A DNA stretch of 64,000 nucleotides from Ornithodoros turicata (GCF_037126465.1 NC_088201.1:123516324-123580323), one strand, 5' to 3'. Counted from the stretch's first letter, positions 52,096-64,000 are shown. Notes: generated by a model not told the origin, from the sequence alone. Numbers and translations: made by a program.

Positions 52096-52825
52096 GACAG
52101 TGTGTGTGGACAGTGTGTGTGTGTGTGTGACTGACTGCGAGTCACTCATTGGTTTTATTGTAGATATGCATTTGTGTTTTCCTAAGTGATCTCGAGTAGC
52201 CGGCTCTCGTAAAGAGTGCCTATTTCTCTTTTATTTTATTTGCTAGTCAACTCAACTCAAACTTGTAACTCAAACATATAACACTTAACTCTTAACGGTT
52301 GTAAAAAAAGCAGTGTGGGTTAAGTTCAAGAATTAGCAACGCTTCATCTTGGTTCAGTTAAGTAGAGTTGGTGAAACCACGGAAGTCACCGAAACATTCA
52401 TCACATCACCAACCAAAGTTGGTAAAAAGAACTGAATATTAGCATGAAGTTTTAGCAAGCAATGATGGCCAATCGTCAGTAGCATTTTGACTACTGCCTA
52501 TATAGCTGCAGCATAATTACAACTAATCCAGAAAAAAGTAGTACAAAATTTGTAGTTATTCTTGTGTAGCTTCCTCTGCATGGTACTAAAAATTGTGATC
52601 ACTCCAAGGGTTTAGCTTCTTGCACCATATTCTGTAGCATATCTATCGGCCATTTGTGTTCCCATTAGTGGTGATGTGGCAAACTAGTCGCTTCACCCAC
52701 ATACCAGCATTCCTATGTTACACAGAAAATGTAGTTACAAGAGTAGTTTAAACCACCTTGCGGTAGTTGCAAATGCTGCTTAGTTACTTTAGAATAAATG
52801 TAGTTAATCGTTCCAACTAGAACAA
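52096..52825. other. No recognisable gene
   Basis: (GT)n near 52110-52126. Otherwise AT-rich unique-looking sequence. Confidence 0.45.
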
Positions 52826-53330
52826 CAACAACTTTATTTTAAGAAGAACAGGAAGTTTCATCGTCAGATGCCATACTCTACCCCACAGCTGATGGTGGTG
52901 CGAGAAAGGAAATATTGTCCTACGGAGTCCAAGAGCTCTGAGAGCAGGCATTCGTGGGCCATGGGCCAAGCAATTATAGAGACAGGAAGCAGGAGTCCAG
53001 GTTAAGAGATCCGAAAACGGGAGTTTGGAAAGGTTGGTAGTGTGGCCAATGACGGAAAATATGCTCTACGTCTTGTTCTGCACCGTAGTGACAGCATCTG
53101 AGCAACTTGCCTCAAGTGGTAATGCCATTGAGCTGCAAATGCCACATTCAGTCACATTCGATGAATTTATGCACAATCTTGGCGAGAAGTGTTCTGTGGC
53201 ATCCGGAAACCAAGTTTTGGATCAACATTTCTCACTATATATAGGAGGAGAATGTCAGATGACCATTGACAGGAAGCCAATTCGTACAATGCATTCATCT
53301 GTTCACCGTTGGCACCTTGGTTGCTAACAC
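52826..53330 (-). mobile_element. 5'-truncated LINE 3' end, same group as 27.7 kb
   Basis: Starts (plus view) with ACAACAACAACTTTATT and GATGCCATACTCTACCCC, like the 27716 and polB copies. Minus-strand frames retain LRQVAQMLS in the place of the LRQVDSPHC zinc region. Diverged. Confidence 0.75.
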
Positions 53331-53436
53331 CACAAATCGTTTTTAAACAAATCGACCTATCATACGAAGGAATTATTTTTTTTTTTTTTGTAAACATTGC
53401 CGGGTCAATTGCTTACCTCAATATATCCAGAATATG

Positions 53437-53735
53437 CGGGCTGGAGTCGTACAGCTGGCTAACCTTTTCAGTGACTTTCTCTTTCATCGTTAATTTCTTA
53501 GGCAAATTGAGGCTTTGTATGTATTTGTCCCTTCTATGTTGTTCCAGCCTCAGAACATCAGTTCTTTCGTGTTCATCAGTTGCCGCCTGCGTCGATCCCG
53601 TCGTATAATTGTGTGTGAGAGTGAACAAAAATGTAAGAGTGAAAGGAGGATGAGTGAGACAGAGTGGTTGGTTTGTCCCTTCAGATGATGCACCCTGGAA
53701 CAGCTGGCTAACATTTTCAGTGACTTTCTCTTTCA
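53437..53735 (+). repeat. Diverged solitary unit of the 1.3-4.5 kb satellite, tRNA core deleted
   Basis: It starts inside the tRNA 3' part (GAGTCGTACAGCTGGCTAACC), runs through a complete spacer (CAGCCTCAGAACATCAG, GTGAACAAAAATG, CAGATGATGCACCCTGGAA) and then goes straight into CAGCTGGCTAAC. The 5' and central parts of the tRNA-like core are missing at that second junction. Confidence 0.9.
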
Positions 53736-54309
53736 TAGACAACCCGCCATGAGATATTCATTTTCTCCAGCATATGGAACAATGCAGCAATAACAATTTT
53801 TTAAAACAGAAAAGTTTATTTTCACAATTTTTTAGAAACGCAACAATGCAACAATGCCTTTCAAAACATAAGAGATTGATTACATATAATTCAAAAACAG
53901 TTGTGCCTTTCCATAGCTTCTAGACGTGGAAAGACTAATCTGCAGGGAAGAACTCCATGCAGCATATCTAAAACAGGTAGTCCCCTGAAGTATCCTGCTG
54001 ACTTCATACTCCAAGCAATTCTTCGCTTCCGTGCTGGTGGTATGCGTAATTAAATTAAACATAAGGTGAACAGGGATCACACGAGTGGATCACCTCACCC
54101 ATCAACTTGATGCACGGAGAAAATGATTTGCGGATACTCCCTCTCTGTTCTTTCTTTCTTTCTTTTTTTGAAAACATTGTGCGCGTAGTCCTGGAAGATC
54201 CGGGGCAAACACGGGCAAAAAAAGAAAAGAGAAGACCAGACGTGCTATTTCCACTAAAACACGTGTCTTATGTTGTTTCTTCACTTCTTGAACATTCGTA
54301 TACGTTGTA
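53736..54309. other. No recognisable gene
   Basis: AT-rich, short ORFs only. Confidence 0.4.
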
Positions 54310-55168
54310 TTAAAGGGACCATGACATGAGTTTCGCAAATTCCGTGTACTTTGCCGGAAAGGGTTCCAATGATTCCTAACTATATACACACATATGCTCT
54401 ATACCGTAGTCACTGCACTGGAGGTGCAGTTAAAATAGCGGGGCGTGAGCGCAGGATACACCCCTCCGAAGCGGGCTTACGTCATCACTATCCAGTCCTC
54501 CCAGCCAACTGTGGACGACCCCGCGAGACCACGCTGATCCATCCTTTAGGTTTGGACAACAACGACGTTGTATACCTGCCGTCGAAATCAGTAGAAATAT
54601 GGCAATATGCAAATTGTCAGCGATGGAGGAAGAGATTATGCGACGCACACTGCGGCTCTGGAATCGTTCCGTACGCAGCAGCTCCCAAAAGGCCACCGAC
54701 ACAGACTTTTTCTGACAAGGAACAGCAAAGAGGAAAACGTGCTCCGGTAACCATGTTGGCAATCAACGACTACATTACACATCCGGTAGGATTCTGTATC
54801 AACGATTAGATGCTGTCTTAACTCCGGGTCAAATTAAAACATAGTGCATGGCGAAGTTTGCAAGCTCGCTTGCAAATTTTACAATTTGCTCGCAAAACAC
54901 CGTCCGCGAATCGGCAACATCCCTTGTGTACGATGTCACGGCCAGTTCGCCTCGTAGGCGGGTCGTAGCAGTCGCCGTTCACGAGCATGATTAATATAGA
55001 ATATTTTCGTTGTCAGAACAATGCTCAACTTCATATTTGACAGGGTGAATACGTTAGTACATTTATGGCCTTCGCCGCTCGTGCACCAGAAAAAAAAAAA
55101 AAAAACGAATCATCATCATCATCGTCATGATCGCAGGCTTGTCAAATATCCTTTCATGATCCCTTTAA
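54310..55168. mobile_element. TTAA-flanked non-autonomous element (piggyBac-like MITE)
   Basis: TTAAAGGGACCATGACATGAG at the left and, in complement, TTAAAGGGATCATGAAAGG at the right, 859 bp apart, both starting at a TTAA. TTAA targets are typical of piggyBac. Interior ORFs (for example 54351-54809) have no recognisable domain. An A16-like run and (ATC)n lie near 55090-55120. Confidence 0.6.
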
Positions 55169-56395
55169 CACTGCGTTTCGATTAGATCTGTATATGTGGT
55201 TTTCGCATACCATCAATTTTATTTCCGAGAAAATGATTCTTCAGCAGCTTCGTAAGTTCTACTACACTCCGCTGTAGACTTTAGAACACATGTATCTATC
55301 GTAGCCGATGGCCTTGATTGGGCCACAGAGATCTCCAGGCAACACGGGTCCACATTTTCGGGATCCACCACATCAAGGTAACAAGTACCCGCTGGAAGGA
55401 ATAAAACCGAAAAATATTTCAATCGATTCATTCTATTTGTGGATTGACGAGCATTTACACGGTAAAAATCCCGAACCTATGAGTGAACGAGACTAAGGAG
55501 GAGATAATGAGTTGCAATGCTCATATGTCAGAATGCATATTGTCGGCGGTATTACCCTGATCGAAGACTTGCCCTGCTCAATCTCGGTACTGCCAGACTA
55601 TCTGCACCTCAGGCTAGTGTGGCACACACCAAATTTAGGCCAGCTGGCTTGCATCTCAGTATACCTAGGTTCTACTGAATATTGTTCGTTTGTCGAAGAA
55701 CACGAACTGGGGCAAGGGGGAATGTTCATATTTGACAGTCTCACTGATCCTAGTGCACGGTGCGCTGCTGTTAAATACATTGATGCATGTACGCATTTGT
55801 GCAAACATATGTTAATTCTCGCCGTCTATGAGTACATTATGCATTCTTCCAGATGAATATTTTATCGACAGATGTAATACAGTGGATGTCTCTATGTACG
55901 CTCTTTTGTTGAGTTGCCGCCTCTATCAAGTTTCCTGACGTTAAGTCAATCTCCTAGAATCGTAATGCAAGCCAAAAAGTAGGTTCTCTATAGGAAGGGT
56001 CGTGTTGGTGGACGTTTTGCCAGCGACGTGCACAGCAGAAATTTCCGTTCGTTCTTTCTACAACAGGAAAATGAAAGGAAAGTCCAAAACACGAAATGAA
56101 GAAGAAACGAAAATGATTGATGGCATTTCGTATGGAATTCTACATGTAATGACACTTTGAGTCTATTTACCTAAAGCTGGCTTTTCGATGTATTACAATA
56201 ATAACCATCTGGAGTAACATGTCATGAATCCAGTCATCAGTATACTTGCCTAATTTGAGCCATCGCGTAACACGGTGTGGGGTACCACGTAGGTCAAATT
56301 CAGCGCCAGCAACCATAATTGGTTGATCTGTGCATGCGCGTTGAGAAGTCTCGGGGAACAACAAAATATTTGTGTACGTCCCTAGTAAAAAAAAA
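55169..56395. other. No recognisable gene
   Basis: A plus-strand ORF at 55512-55856 is open for 114 codons but shows no recognisable family. Confidence 0.4.
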
Positions 56396-56580
56396 AAAAA
56401 AACCTGCCTGAATCCACTGTGGAACCAGCCTCGAAAAGCCATTCCAGGCTGGAGCTGGGCTGGCCAAGGCTGTTTACATGCTGGGTCTAGTGCTGTTTGA
56501 ATTTCCATTCTGAAACCATCCAACTTCCATTCGGAAACTAAGATGGTTCCGTGCTGGAGCCGAGCTGGAAATGGGATTGT
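56396..56580. repeat. Partial minisatellite-like CCAGCCT/AGGCTGG sequence
   Basis: Short diverged words (GGAACCAGCCTCG, CCAGGCTGGAGCTGGGCTGG) related to the 57.6-57.85 kb minisatellite, next to A-rich runs. Confidence 0.5.
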
Positions 56581-57589
56581 GCGAGATTCTTCGCTGCGAA
56601 CGATGTGAAGATAATGTTGGCTTATATAAGGCAAAAAAAAAGCCAAAATTAATTTTAAAAATGTGTGCAAATAATTTATGCCCAAATATAAAAAATAAAT
56701 AAATAAAAGAATAAATAAATAAATACCCAAAAGTGTGCAAGGTTATGCAGAGAACTCCACGTACATGAGTAGATTGCAAAAAAAAATATTGTTGATTGGC
56801 TTTGCGCTGCGAGACGTGCGCTTTCCCCGTCTGTCAAACCGAAACTATAGCCACAATGCTCTCATCGTAACATGCGACCAACCGCCATCGGCATCAACTC
56901 AGAATCTGCTTTGAATTGGGAAACGTCGGTTGTCGTGTTGGCGTCTAAAGCGCAGCCTGGTAATTTAGATGTTTCCTCCTGCATTTCACCATCGCCGACT
57001 GTATAAAAGTGTGAGCGTCTTTGCATTTGTGTAGTCGTGTGCTCTGTTATGCATTTTCTTCCTGAAACCGTGCACGAGCACAATTACGACAAAGGGTATG
57101 CGTCGTGTGTAGTACGGTTGATCCTCAAGTCCTAAATCTGAACCAAGAGGTGCAGTAGTGACCCGATACTTATCTATAGTTATCGGAACTGCCTTCATGA
57201 TGTGTCATTGTCCAGCTTGCACCGGACGGACTTACTTTGTCGGACAGTTAAATGAGAACGAGCGACTAAGAAGTGACCTCTGTGATTTCGCACTTGCATC
57301 AAACTTTGCATCAAATTGTGTGATATCACATTATCGTCTCATAGTGTTGCCACTGTTGCTGCATGTACACTATTTGTAGTATATCTATTACCATACCTGT
57401 TGTGGGGTGTTACTTATTCTTGTTAAAATAAATATTTGAATTTATTGCTGATTGTCACTATATTCATTTGTTAGCGTGCTTCCAGTTTCTGCTTGTATAA
57501 GATGCTTCTACTTGAGCGGAACCTCCTGCCTTGGAACATAGGTTCCAGCAGAAGGTAGGCTCAAGTGGAAGCACTCCTACATCTGGACC
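56581..57589. other. No recognisable gene
   Basis: (AATA)n near 56690-56730; otherwise unassigned. Confidence 0.4.
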
Positions 57590-57850
57590 CGATAATCCGG
57601 CTGGAGACATGCTGCATATCCAGCCCTGTCCCAGCCTGCGTCCACTGTGGAACAAGTTCTAGACCAGTCTTTCTCCGGCTGGATGCAGCCTGTTTCTGGC
57701 CTGGTACAAGCCCGTTTACAGGCTAGATACAGTCAAATTCCAGGCCGGAACCAGCCTGTTTCCAGGCTAGATCCACTCATATTCCAGGCTGGAACAAGTC
57801 CAATAACCCAGCTGGAATTCCCACTGCATTTCCAGCTGGAGTTTTTACTA
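57590..57850. repeat. Minisatellite of CCAGCCTG-type words
   Basis: At least seven imperfect ~30-40 bp units with CAGCCTGTTTC...CAGGCTAGATC and CCAGGCTGGAAC cores. Units are self-complementary (CAGCCTG/CAGGCTG), so they can form hairpins. Confidence 0.75.
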
Positions 57851-60172
57851 GCGTGAGTCAATTTTTGTTCCCCAGCTTCGGGTCTATACGTCATGAACAA
57901 AATGATGTCTCTGGCGCGCGCAAGCAAATTTCTGTCTTGCCCTCTGAAGTAATCAGCGTTCTGCGACACTGCTCTTCGCAGTCATGTATGATTACTTTTG
58001 TGAAGTACATATACCAGGTACCATCTCGACAGCTGTCTGCAGAACAAGGTGTATTCGGGCACTTTTGGCGTTGTTGATAAGAAGCTCGGCAACGCGAGGC
58101 GTTTCTTCCAGTATTGGTCCACTTAGCCGTCATATATTTGATGGACCACCGTAGTTCTCCAACATGCAAGCACTAGCTTAAGAATTTGCTGTTATTATTA
58201 TCTTCTGAATATATTTTATGTCCCATACGTTGTATGCCATCTTTGCGAAAGTTAGTACGGCTCAGCGCGAGTTTATCTGCAGTCAGTATAACTGGGATAT
58301 GAGAATGCAAGTGTAGGATGCTGCCTGGCGGTCTCGTGTCATGTGCTTCTACCTGTATGTAAGCGATGTACGCTGCCACAGGGATTTCAATAAGAGCTGT
58401 CAGATATTGGTCACATTTCATAATTCTCGATGACGCTTTGGACGGTGACGTGACAGAAAATTGATAGGACGGCTACGTATTTGTAACGCGATATTCAGCG
58501 TCATCTGTGTCTGAATCAATGCTTGATTATTGATTGTTGTGCAGTGGCGTTGTGTAGTATGCAGTGGCAGATTGAATGCAGTGGCGATCACAGTCGGGTG
58601 TAGTTCCGTATCAGGACCACTCGTTTTGAAAATCAGTGAAAGCTTTAGGAAGGTAAACATTGCATAGAAGTGAAAGAAGGCCATATGCTGATTCTAAATA
58701 TGTAAGAATGCTAAGCCTAACGGATTCAAAAGTTGCCATCTTGCAAAAGGTAAGGTCTTTGAATTGGGCTAAATCACGTCACTTTAGCGAGGTTGGGTTA
58801 AATTGGGTTGGGCGATAGGGGGGGGGGGAGCTCGAGGGGCGCCCCCACCAGGCACGCACTAGGTGGTGCGAGCGTGGAGACTGTTCATCTGGTTAGATCG
58901 GGTTAGTGAGTCCTCCAGTAAAGATGGCGGATCGCTTTCAAGACACAGGCGATGAAATTTGATTTTTATACGTTTCACGCAATATACGAGGGTGATTCCT
59001 GTTTAATTCTGTTACTAATTAGTTCCACCTTTACGTAAAAGCGTTTAATTTTTTTTTCTTTAAAAAAGAGCCAGTAGTCCCGATACATTCTCACAGTCAA
59101 TCTCGAGATTCGGTCACCCACCGAGCTATTGTAGAGGGGATAGTCTTCCCCCACAAGATACCTCACCGCCGTTGATTGAATGTCCCAGGGGGCAGATGTT
59201 CGTGACCTCACGTCAGGACCATGCCGGTACATCTGACTGACTTCCAAGCCGTTGTCGTCTATGGCGGCAACAGACAGGCCGCTACAGACGATGACGACGT
59301 TATCTTTTCGCATGACAGGTTACGTTACCCCCGTGAGTATTATGCGGACGACGACTTGGGTGGGTCTGCCCTTGACCATATATTGATTCCTTTTTTCGTG
59401 TCAGTAAAAAATTGTTTCTCAATGTAGTAGAATTTTAATTAAAATCTGCTAGGTCTTCACGTGAGCGTCAACCAAATTCGTATGTGTACCATACATGATA
59501 CACTATGCTGTGGAGGGTAGAAATGTGTGCCCGCAATGACTAGGGGAAGTTGCGAAAACGGTCCTTATTTTATACGTCTAAGTAAGCACAAACATTGCAA
59601 GTTACAATGAAAACCATTCCAAGTAAAAAAATAGACAATAATTTCCTCAGTGTGAAGCAAAACTGCAAGGTTGTGGCACAGCTAGGCACGTCTGAAACCA
59701 AAATGTGCCATAATATTCGCATTTCTCATTAGTAAATCTGCCCGCACACTGTTGATGGTAGAAGAAAGTAATACAGAACGGCAACGCTCGCATGAAAATA
59801 CAAAAAAGGAAAATGAAAATTGAGTAAAGACACGAAGAACGAAAAAACTGCAGCCATGGCGGGTGATCCGGGAGAATACCAGTTCGCATTCAAGTGCCCG
59901 GGGAGTGAAGGTCAAGACGAGGTGTGATGGGGACTGAAGGGTGGTGGATGGGGCAGTCGGCTCTTGGACGGTGTGCAAGGAGGACAGTTTAGAAGAAGAC
60001 TCAAGTGAATAAATGTGAGTCGGTATACTTTCCGTGTCAGAGTCATTCTTGGTTGGCAGTAGGGAACGAACTAGGCCATTAGAGCACACACCCGTGGGAT
60101 AGGCTTCCTAAGTAGGAGCAGATCCCACAAAACATAGAATACACACACACAAAAAAGTTGTTTCACGTCAAA
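57851..60172. other. No recognisable gene
   Basis: G11-12 run at ~58818-58829. The minus-strand ORF 59682-60089 (135 codons) and others lack recognisable features. Confidence 0.4.
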
Positions 60173-60368
60173 TACTGTAAAACCCTTCTATTTCGCGAGC
60201 CCTTAATTTTCGCGAATTTCGCGAATCGTGAAAATTCGCGAACTTTAGGGGCGCGCGAATATTTCAAAACAGAAGGAGAAGAAATCGCGAAATTTAGTCG
60301 CCGCGAATATATCCCTGTTACCCGATTCCCGAAAATTTAGTGCTGCGAAATTAAAGGGTTTTACAGTA
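60173..60368. mobile_element. TA-flanked MITE with CTGTAAAACCC ends
   Basis: TACTGTAAAACCCTTCTATT at the left and AAGGGTTTTACAGTA at the right; TA flanks both ends, as for mariner-type elements. The interior is rich in CGCGAA words. ~192 bp. Confidence 0.85.
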
Positions 60369-61157
60369 TCAATTCCTCTGTCTCACATGCTACTTCTTCG
60401 TCTTCTTTGAATTGCTGGCTTCACAAATGGCACAACAAATGGGTGTATCTTTGGACAGTGTCGTATGACGTGATTAGGAATATGGCGCAGTTGACGAAAT
60501 TAGGCCCTGCCACCTACATATAGATATATAGGGATGGAAGCGGTATGTAGCAGATAAGGAACATCATGAAATAAAGGGTGACGCTGGGCAAAAAAGAACA
60601 AAAGAAGAAGAAACTGAGATGGGCCACACTAGAAGGGTACAGAATGCAGGCTCGTTGAAATCTTCTCCGAGATATTTATCTTGATTGATCGAATCGTGAA
60701 ATTCCCTACTACCACCTAGTTTTATTTCTGTTCGCCAAGACCATAGGAGTAAAATTAACCTTTATCATTTTTAACGGCTATTTTTTTTAGAATGCGTAGT
60801 TTTTCGAAACAACACCTCTATGGAACAGTCTGTCATGTGACCTTGTCCTCCCTTTTTCTAGCGATACCTTTCAAACGCTTAATGTGATATTCTTCCTATG
60901 TAATCATTTTTGGTAGCTGCATTTGTGAATCGTTTAGGTGCCTGTCTTTGTTCTTTTTCAACTTGCTCAAGTGTGACAGCCTTTGTACCTTCCAATCAAT
61001 TCCCCCTCTCCTCTACACAATACCAGATAATGGAGCTGTATGATGTCGATAAAAGTAAACAAAATATATACTGGATTTTTCTCTAGCAAGTCCAATTTAG
61101 GAACGTCAATGTTCAATTTCTGAAACGGGTTACTATTTTGAACAAGATAACTATTTA
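60369..61157. other. No recognisable gene
   Basis: Unassigned AT-rich sequence. Confidence 0.4.
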
Positions 61158-61271
61158 AAGAGATTGAAACGTTTATTTTACTGATAAAGAAGCTTTCGGT
61201 AGCAGGATGGCACGAAGGACGGACTCCGTCCGAAGGCTTGTTTTTCAGTAAAATAAATGGTTTAATCTCTT
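61158..61271. repeat. Imperfect inverted repeat (~36-bp arms)
   Basis: AAGAGATTGAAACGTTTATT...AAGAAGC (61158-61193) mirrored by GCTTGTTTTTC...TTTAATCTCTT (61236-61271). The loop holds the small palindrome GGACGGACTCCGTCC. Confidence 0.7.
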
Positions 61272-62130
61272 CAAACACTTATCTTATTCACTTGCGAGTG
61301 CTAGACTTCTCCCATGTTTTGCCTGTAGTTTTTAAAACAACAAAGGCAACTTTTGAAAACGTAAATCCTTACCAGGAGTGCGAAGCCGGAACCTTTTTTT
61401 TGATTATTCTATCTATAGCATATATAGTAATTGAGGTGATAGCAGCCGGTTTTATTCTGACGTAGGACAATATTTTATGTTTTCCTACTGAAACACGACA
61501 ATCGTATTGTTGGTAGAGAGCGTTTTCGGCTTAAACCTGGGTTTTCGTTTCGCGATTCGATTTAAGTAAGGTTCCTGTACGCAACGAGGTGATGCACGAC
61601 CTTTTCACGTTGATTTGTTCAACAACCAAGTCTCTATAGACTTTGTCACACAAGCCAGGACTTGTATTGACAGCTTATTGTCAGCAATTCTTTGGCGTGT
61701 CACGAGACCGTGCTCAAATTGTCTAGTGGCAAATTGTCAAATCTTTGGCAAGATGTATTAACAAAGTATTTTCACATCATTTTACTCGACTTTTACTTGT
61801 AATGAGTAACTGATCAAGAGTTGAGGAGATTTATCTGATGTCGGTCATCAGTTAATTTTAATGATGCCTTTCCGGGCACTGCATATGGTGGCTTGTTTGA
61901 CGACAGTCGGACATAGAAGCAACCTAGACGAACCTATGCAAGTAAAACCGATAAATGCTAACAAAAACGGCCAAGGAAACGCAGATGATACGAAGACTGT
62001 CATACCATAGGACATATCCTTGTACTAATTAAAGCCACAGGAATTATTGAAGTCTATTAGGAGTTGTGAATGAAGAATGAATGCCTAAACTATCTGCTCC
62101 TTAGGGTTTAATGGCTCTATGATGACCTTA
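61272..62130. other. No recognisable gene
   Basis: Unassigned AT-rich sequence. Confidence 0.4.
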
Positions 62131-62285
62131 TACAGTCAAACCTCGTTAGAGCAAAACACGGTATAATGAAATTCGAGATAGAGCGAAATAATTTGGATTC
62201 CCCGGCAGAGGGCCATAGAGATCAATGTATTTGAAATCCCGCTACAACGAAATACGTTTTAGCCGCCATCTCGATACAAGGAAAG
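62131..62285 (+). mobile_element. Pogo/Tigger-type MITE end
   Basis: TACAGTCAAACCTCGTTAGAG at the left, then ATAATGAAATTCGAGATAGAG and CGCTACAACGAAATACG. The CAGTCAAACCTCGTTA end is typical of pogo-like elements in arthropods. The right end is not clear. Confidence 0.45.
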
Positions 62286-62885
62286 AACCAGATAACGTTT
62301 ATAACTCCAGAGCCGACTTCAGGGTCACGAAAACAAAGGGCGCAAGCAGCGTCATGTTAACGGGGTGAAAGGGTAAACCAAAGACGCAATGGGGTCGGGA
62401 GGAATGTCGTGCCTAAAAACGAAGTCTGAGTCATTGGAAGGTTGGGGATTTTCCTTCTAACGCTTATGCTTTTGGCCCTGGCTTTGAACAGTGCAGTTGC
62501 AGCCAAGTTCAGGACGAAGGAAAGCGCATGAGACGCAAGGCGATATCGCGAGCGCGTGGGAAATGCTTCGTTGGCGCCCCAGCGTACCACAGAGCCGGCC
62601 TTAGACCGATGTGGCCAAACTCGGCATGCGCCGGGCGGGCCCCGCGGAGCAACTTGCAAAGCAAACGTAGATGTCGAACTAAAGCGTCAGTAAACATGCG
62701 CAAGAATTGAAGTCTAGACACCTGACACGGTGGTGGGCGACGAAACGGGAGTAGACAGACCAGACGCAGCAGGGCTGCTTCCTCTTTCGTAGTCAGGTCG
62801 TGTCAAGGGAGAAACACGATCGGTGAAGTCGTTGGCTCCGTTAAAAACATGCTGTTTTACAGCCACTTGAACCTCCCCACTCTTC
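62286..62885. other. No recognisable gene
   Basis: GC-richer segment around 62530-62650 with antiparallel ORFs only; nothing recognised. Confidence 0.4.
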
Positions 62886-62912
62886 ATCTCAAAATAAAGT
62901 TGTTGTTGTTGA
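62886..62912 (+). mobile_element. LINE 3' tail (AATAAAGTTGTTGTTGTTG)
   Basis: Same terminal words as the polB insert. The preceding ~130 bp are not clearly related, so this may be a very short truncated insertion or a diverged family. Confidence 0.5.
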
Positions 62913-63588
62913 TCCCCTCCTTAAAACAGAAGAAAAAAAGGAGGGGAGCGGGATGGGGGGAATTAAAGATAAAGAAAGGGGGAAAGGTCAGACAGGCCAA
63001 GGCCGACTTGCTATTCCCAAAAGAGAGAGAGAAAAAAAAGGCGGGATGGGGCGAGAACAAAAGGACAAGGATAGTATGTACACGATGCGGGTATGACTTT
63101 TCTCTAAACTGTCGACGGATTCCCTTCCCGCGCTCCAACAAATATGTTTTCTGAACAGCATGGGCAACTGCAGTTGTAACGAGCCCGGGGCGTTCGCGGA
63201 TGTTGAGCTCTTGTGGGAGGGATATTTACTTTTTGTAAACTATATTGCGCCTGTCCCTCCCTTTTGCCGGTCCTTGTCTGTTCGATACAGTTAACGACCA
63301 TAATTGGAAGAGCTAAGTCGATTGTTCTTGCATTGGGGTGGCTTGGGGGCTATTCGTCACGGAAGTGCCCGTGAGTATGGGGAACGAGTTTTAAACGCTT
63401 CACTGCATCCCTTTAAAATAGTTAGTATTCATTTCGTCGGATTAACGAAGATTTAGCTCAGCTCCATCTGCTAGTGGTGTGTGTGCTCGTGTGACGTGAT
63501 TCCTGCGTGGGATATAGGAATCGTCGGAAAGGGAAACAAAAAAAAAGAGAGAAGAAACACTGTCAAGGAGCCCGCGAAGAGGGAATCA
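62913..63588. other. No recognisable gene
   Basis: Purine-rich stretch 62920-63065; otherwise nothing recognised. Confidence 0.4.
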
Positions 63589-63736
63589 CACACGTAACAT
63601 GAAAAACGGTTAGGAGCAACTAAGATTTATTTGAACATGAACTTTCGTGCACGAGATTTGAAGTGCAATCTCGTGCACGAAAGTTCTTGTTCAAATAAAT
63701 CTTAGTTGCTCCTAACCGTTTTTCATGTTACGTGTG
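63589..63736. repeat. Near-perfect 148-bp hairpin
   Basis: ~68-bp arms (CACACGTAACATGAAAAACG..., ...CGTGCACGAGAT) are complementary with one or two mismatches around a ~10-nt loop. GTGGGATATAGGA occurs just outside both sides (63507 and ~63732). Confidence 0.92.
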
Positions 63737-64000
63737 GGATATAGGACGAAGGATCTTCATCGGACAAGAACTGCTGTGTCACCAAGCGGGTTCCCAGCTC
63801 TGACCTGCCCCGCCATATAAGATAGATCTATTGTTTAAAGACTACTACTCTACTCAGAACCACACATCAGGACTAACACGAATAGTACTCACGGCCTGGT
63901 GCGATGGGATTCCAAATGACGCAACTATCGCACTTGAAGTACAGGGCCCTCAAGGGAGAGCTTTCACCTGGGTCTGCAGTTGTAAGGTAGAAAGGAGGTG
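63737..64000. other. No recognisable gene
   Basis: A TATAAGATAG word near 63816 resembles a promoter, but no associated gene is visible before the window ends. Confidence 0.35.

Noticed and set aside
54351..54809. 152-codon ORF as a piggyBac transposase
   Set aside because: No DDD motifs or Cys-rich end; the element is too short to be autonomous.
59682..60089. 135-codon minus-strand ORF as a gene
   Set aside because: Low-complexity Ser/Thr/Phe-rich text, no motif, no promoter or splice support.
61158..61271. Hammerhead ribozyme of a Penelope-like element
   Set aside because: CTGATAAAG resembles part of the core, but the CUGANGA and GAAA elements and stems are not present together.

Overview
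This is eukaryotic, repeat-dense nuclear DNA. The AT-rich spacers, spliceosomal introns, AATAAA signals, Polinton, Ty3, RNase H-bearing LINE, PIF/Harbinger and ISL2EU elements, and two repeats resembling ixodid tick repeats (a tRNA-derived SINE-like repeat at 4.5 kb and TTAA-flanked AGGGAYCATGA ends at 54.3 and 55.2 kb) suggest an arthropod, most likely a hard tick. That placement is inference. I find no convincing single-copy host gene, only one weak spliced candidate at 41.7-44.5 kb.

Layout. 1.2-4.5 kb: a young tandem array of ten ~324-331 bp units, each carrying an identical 73-nt tRNA-like pol III unit, followed by a SINE-like repeat. 5.73-18.71 kb: a Polinton/Maverick of about 12,980 bp with ~758-bp terminal inverted repeats and a perfect 6-bp target duplication (CACAGC). 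From its right end, mostly on the minus strand, it holds a packaging-ATPase remnant, a Gly-rich hydrophobic virion-type protein, a conserved Polinton protein, an integrase with chromodomain (amber codon), two tandem penton/minor-capsid-like genes (both broken), a pVI-like basic protein (broken), a major capsid protein (intact), an adenain-like protease (intact), a small plus-strand gene (frameshifted), protein-primed DNA polymerase B (split by a LINE 3' end) and a small secreted protein with an internal duplication. The set would form a replication (PolB, protease-matured), integration (integrase) and virion (MCP, penton, pVI-like, ATPase) module, but this copy is defective.

18.7-24 kb: a Ty3-type retroelement in two head-to-head halves with a short LTR and PBS in circularly permuted order, next to a pseudogene of a repeat-associated protein family. 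24-31 kb: unannotated AT-rich DNA, a perfect palindrome, a tandem duplication and two minus-strand LINE remnants. 31-41 kb: three DNA transposon systems (PIF/Harbinger N-terminal fragment; a ~3.7 kb ISL2EU element with THAP, DDE transposase and YqaJ exonuclease; a second PIF/Harbinger with a Myb/MADF-like partner). 41-64 kb: MITEs (one pair in tandem), a long-TIR foldback element, several LINE tails, a diverged unit of the 5' satellite lacking its tRNA core, a TTAA-flanked element, a minisatellite and long hairpins. Most genes here are broken mobile-element genes; the Polinton MCP, protease, Gly-rich protein and secreted protein, and possibly the ISL2EU exonuclease, remain open.
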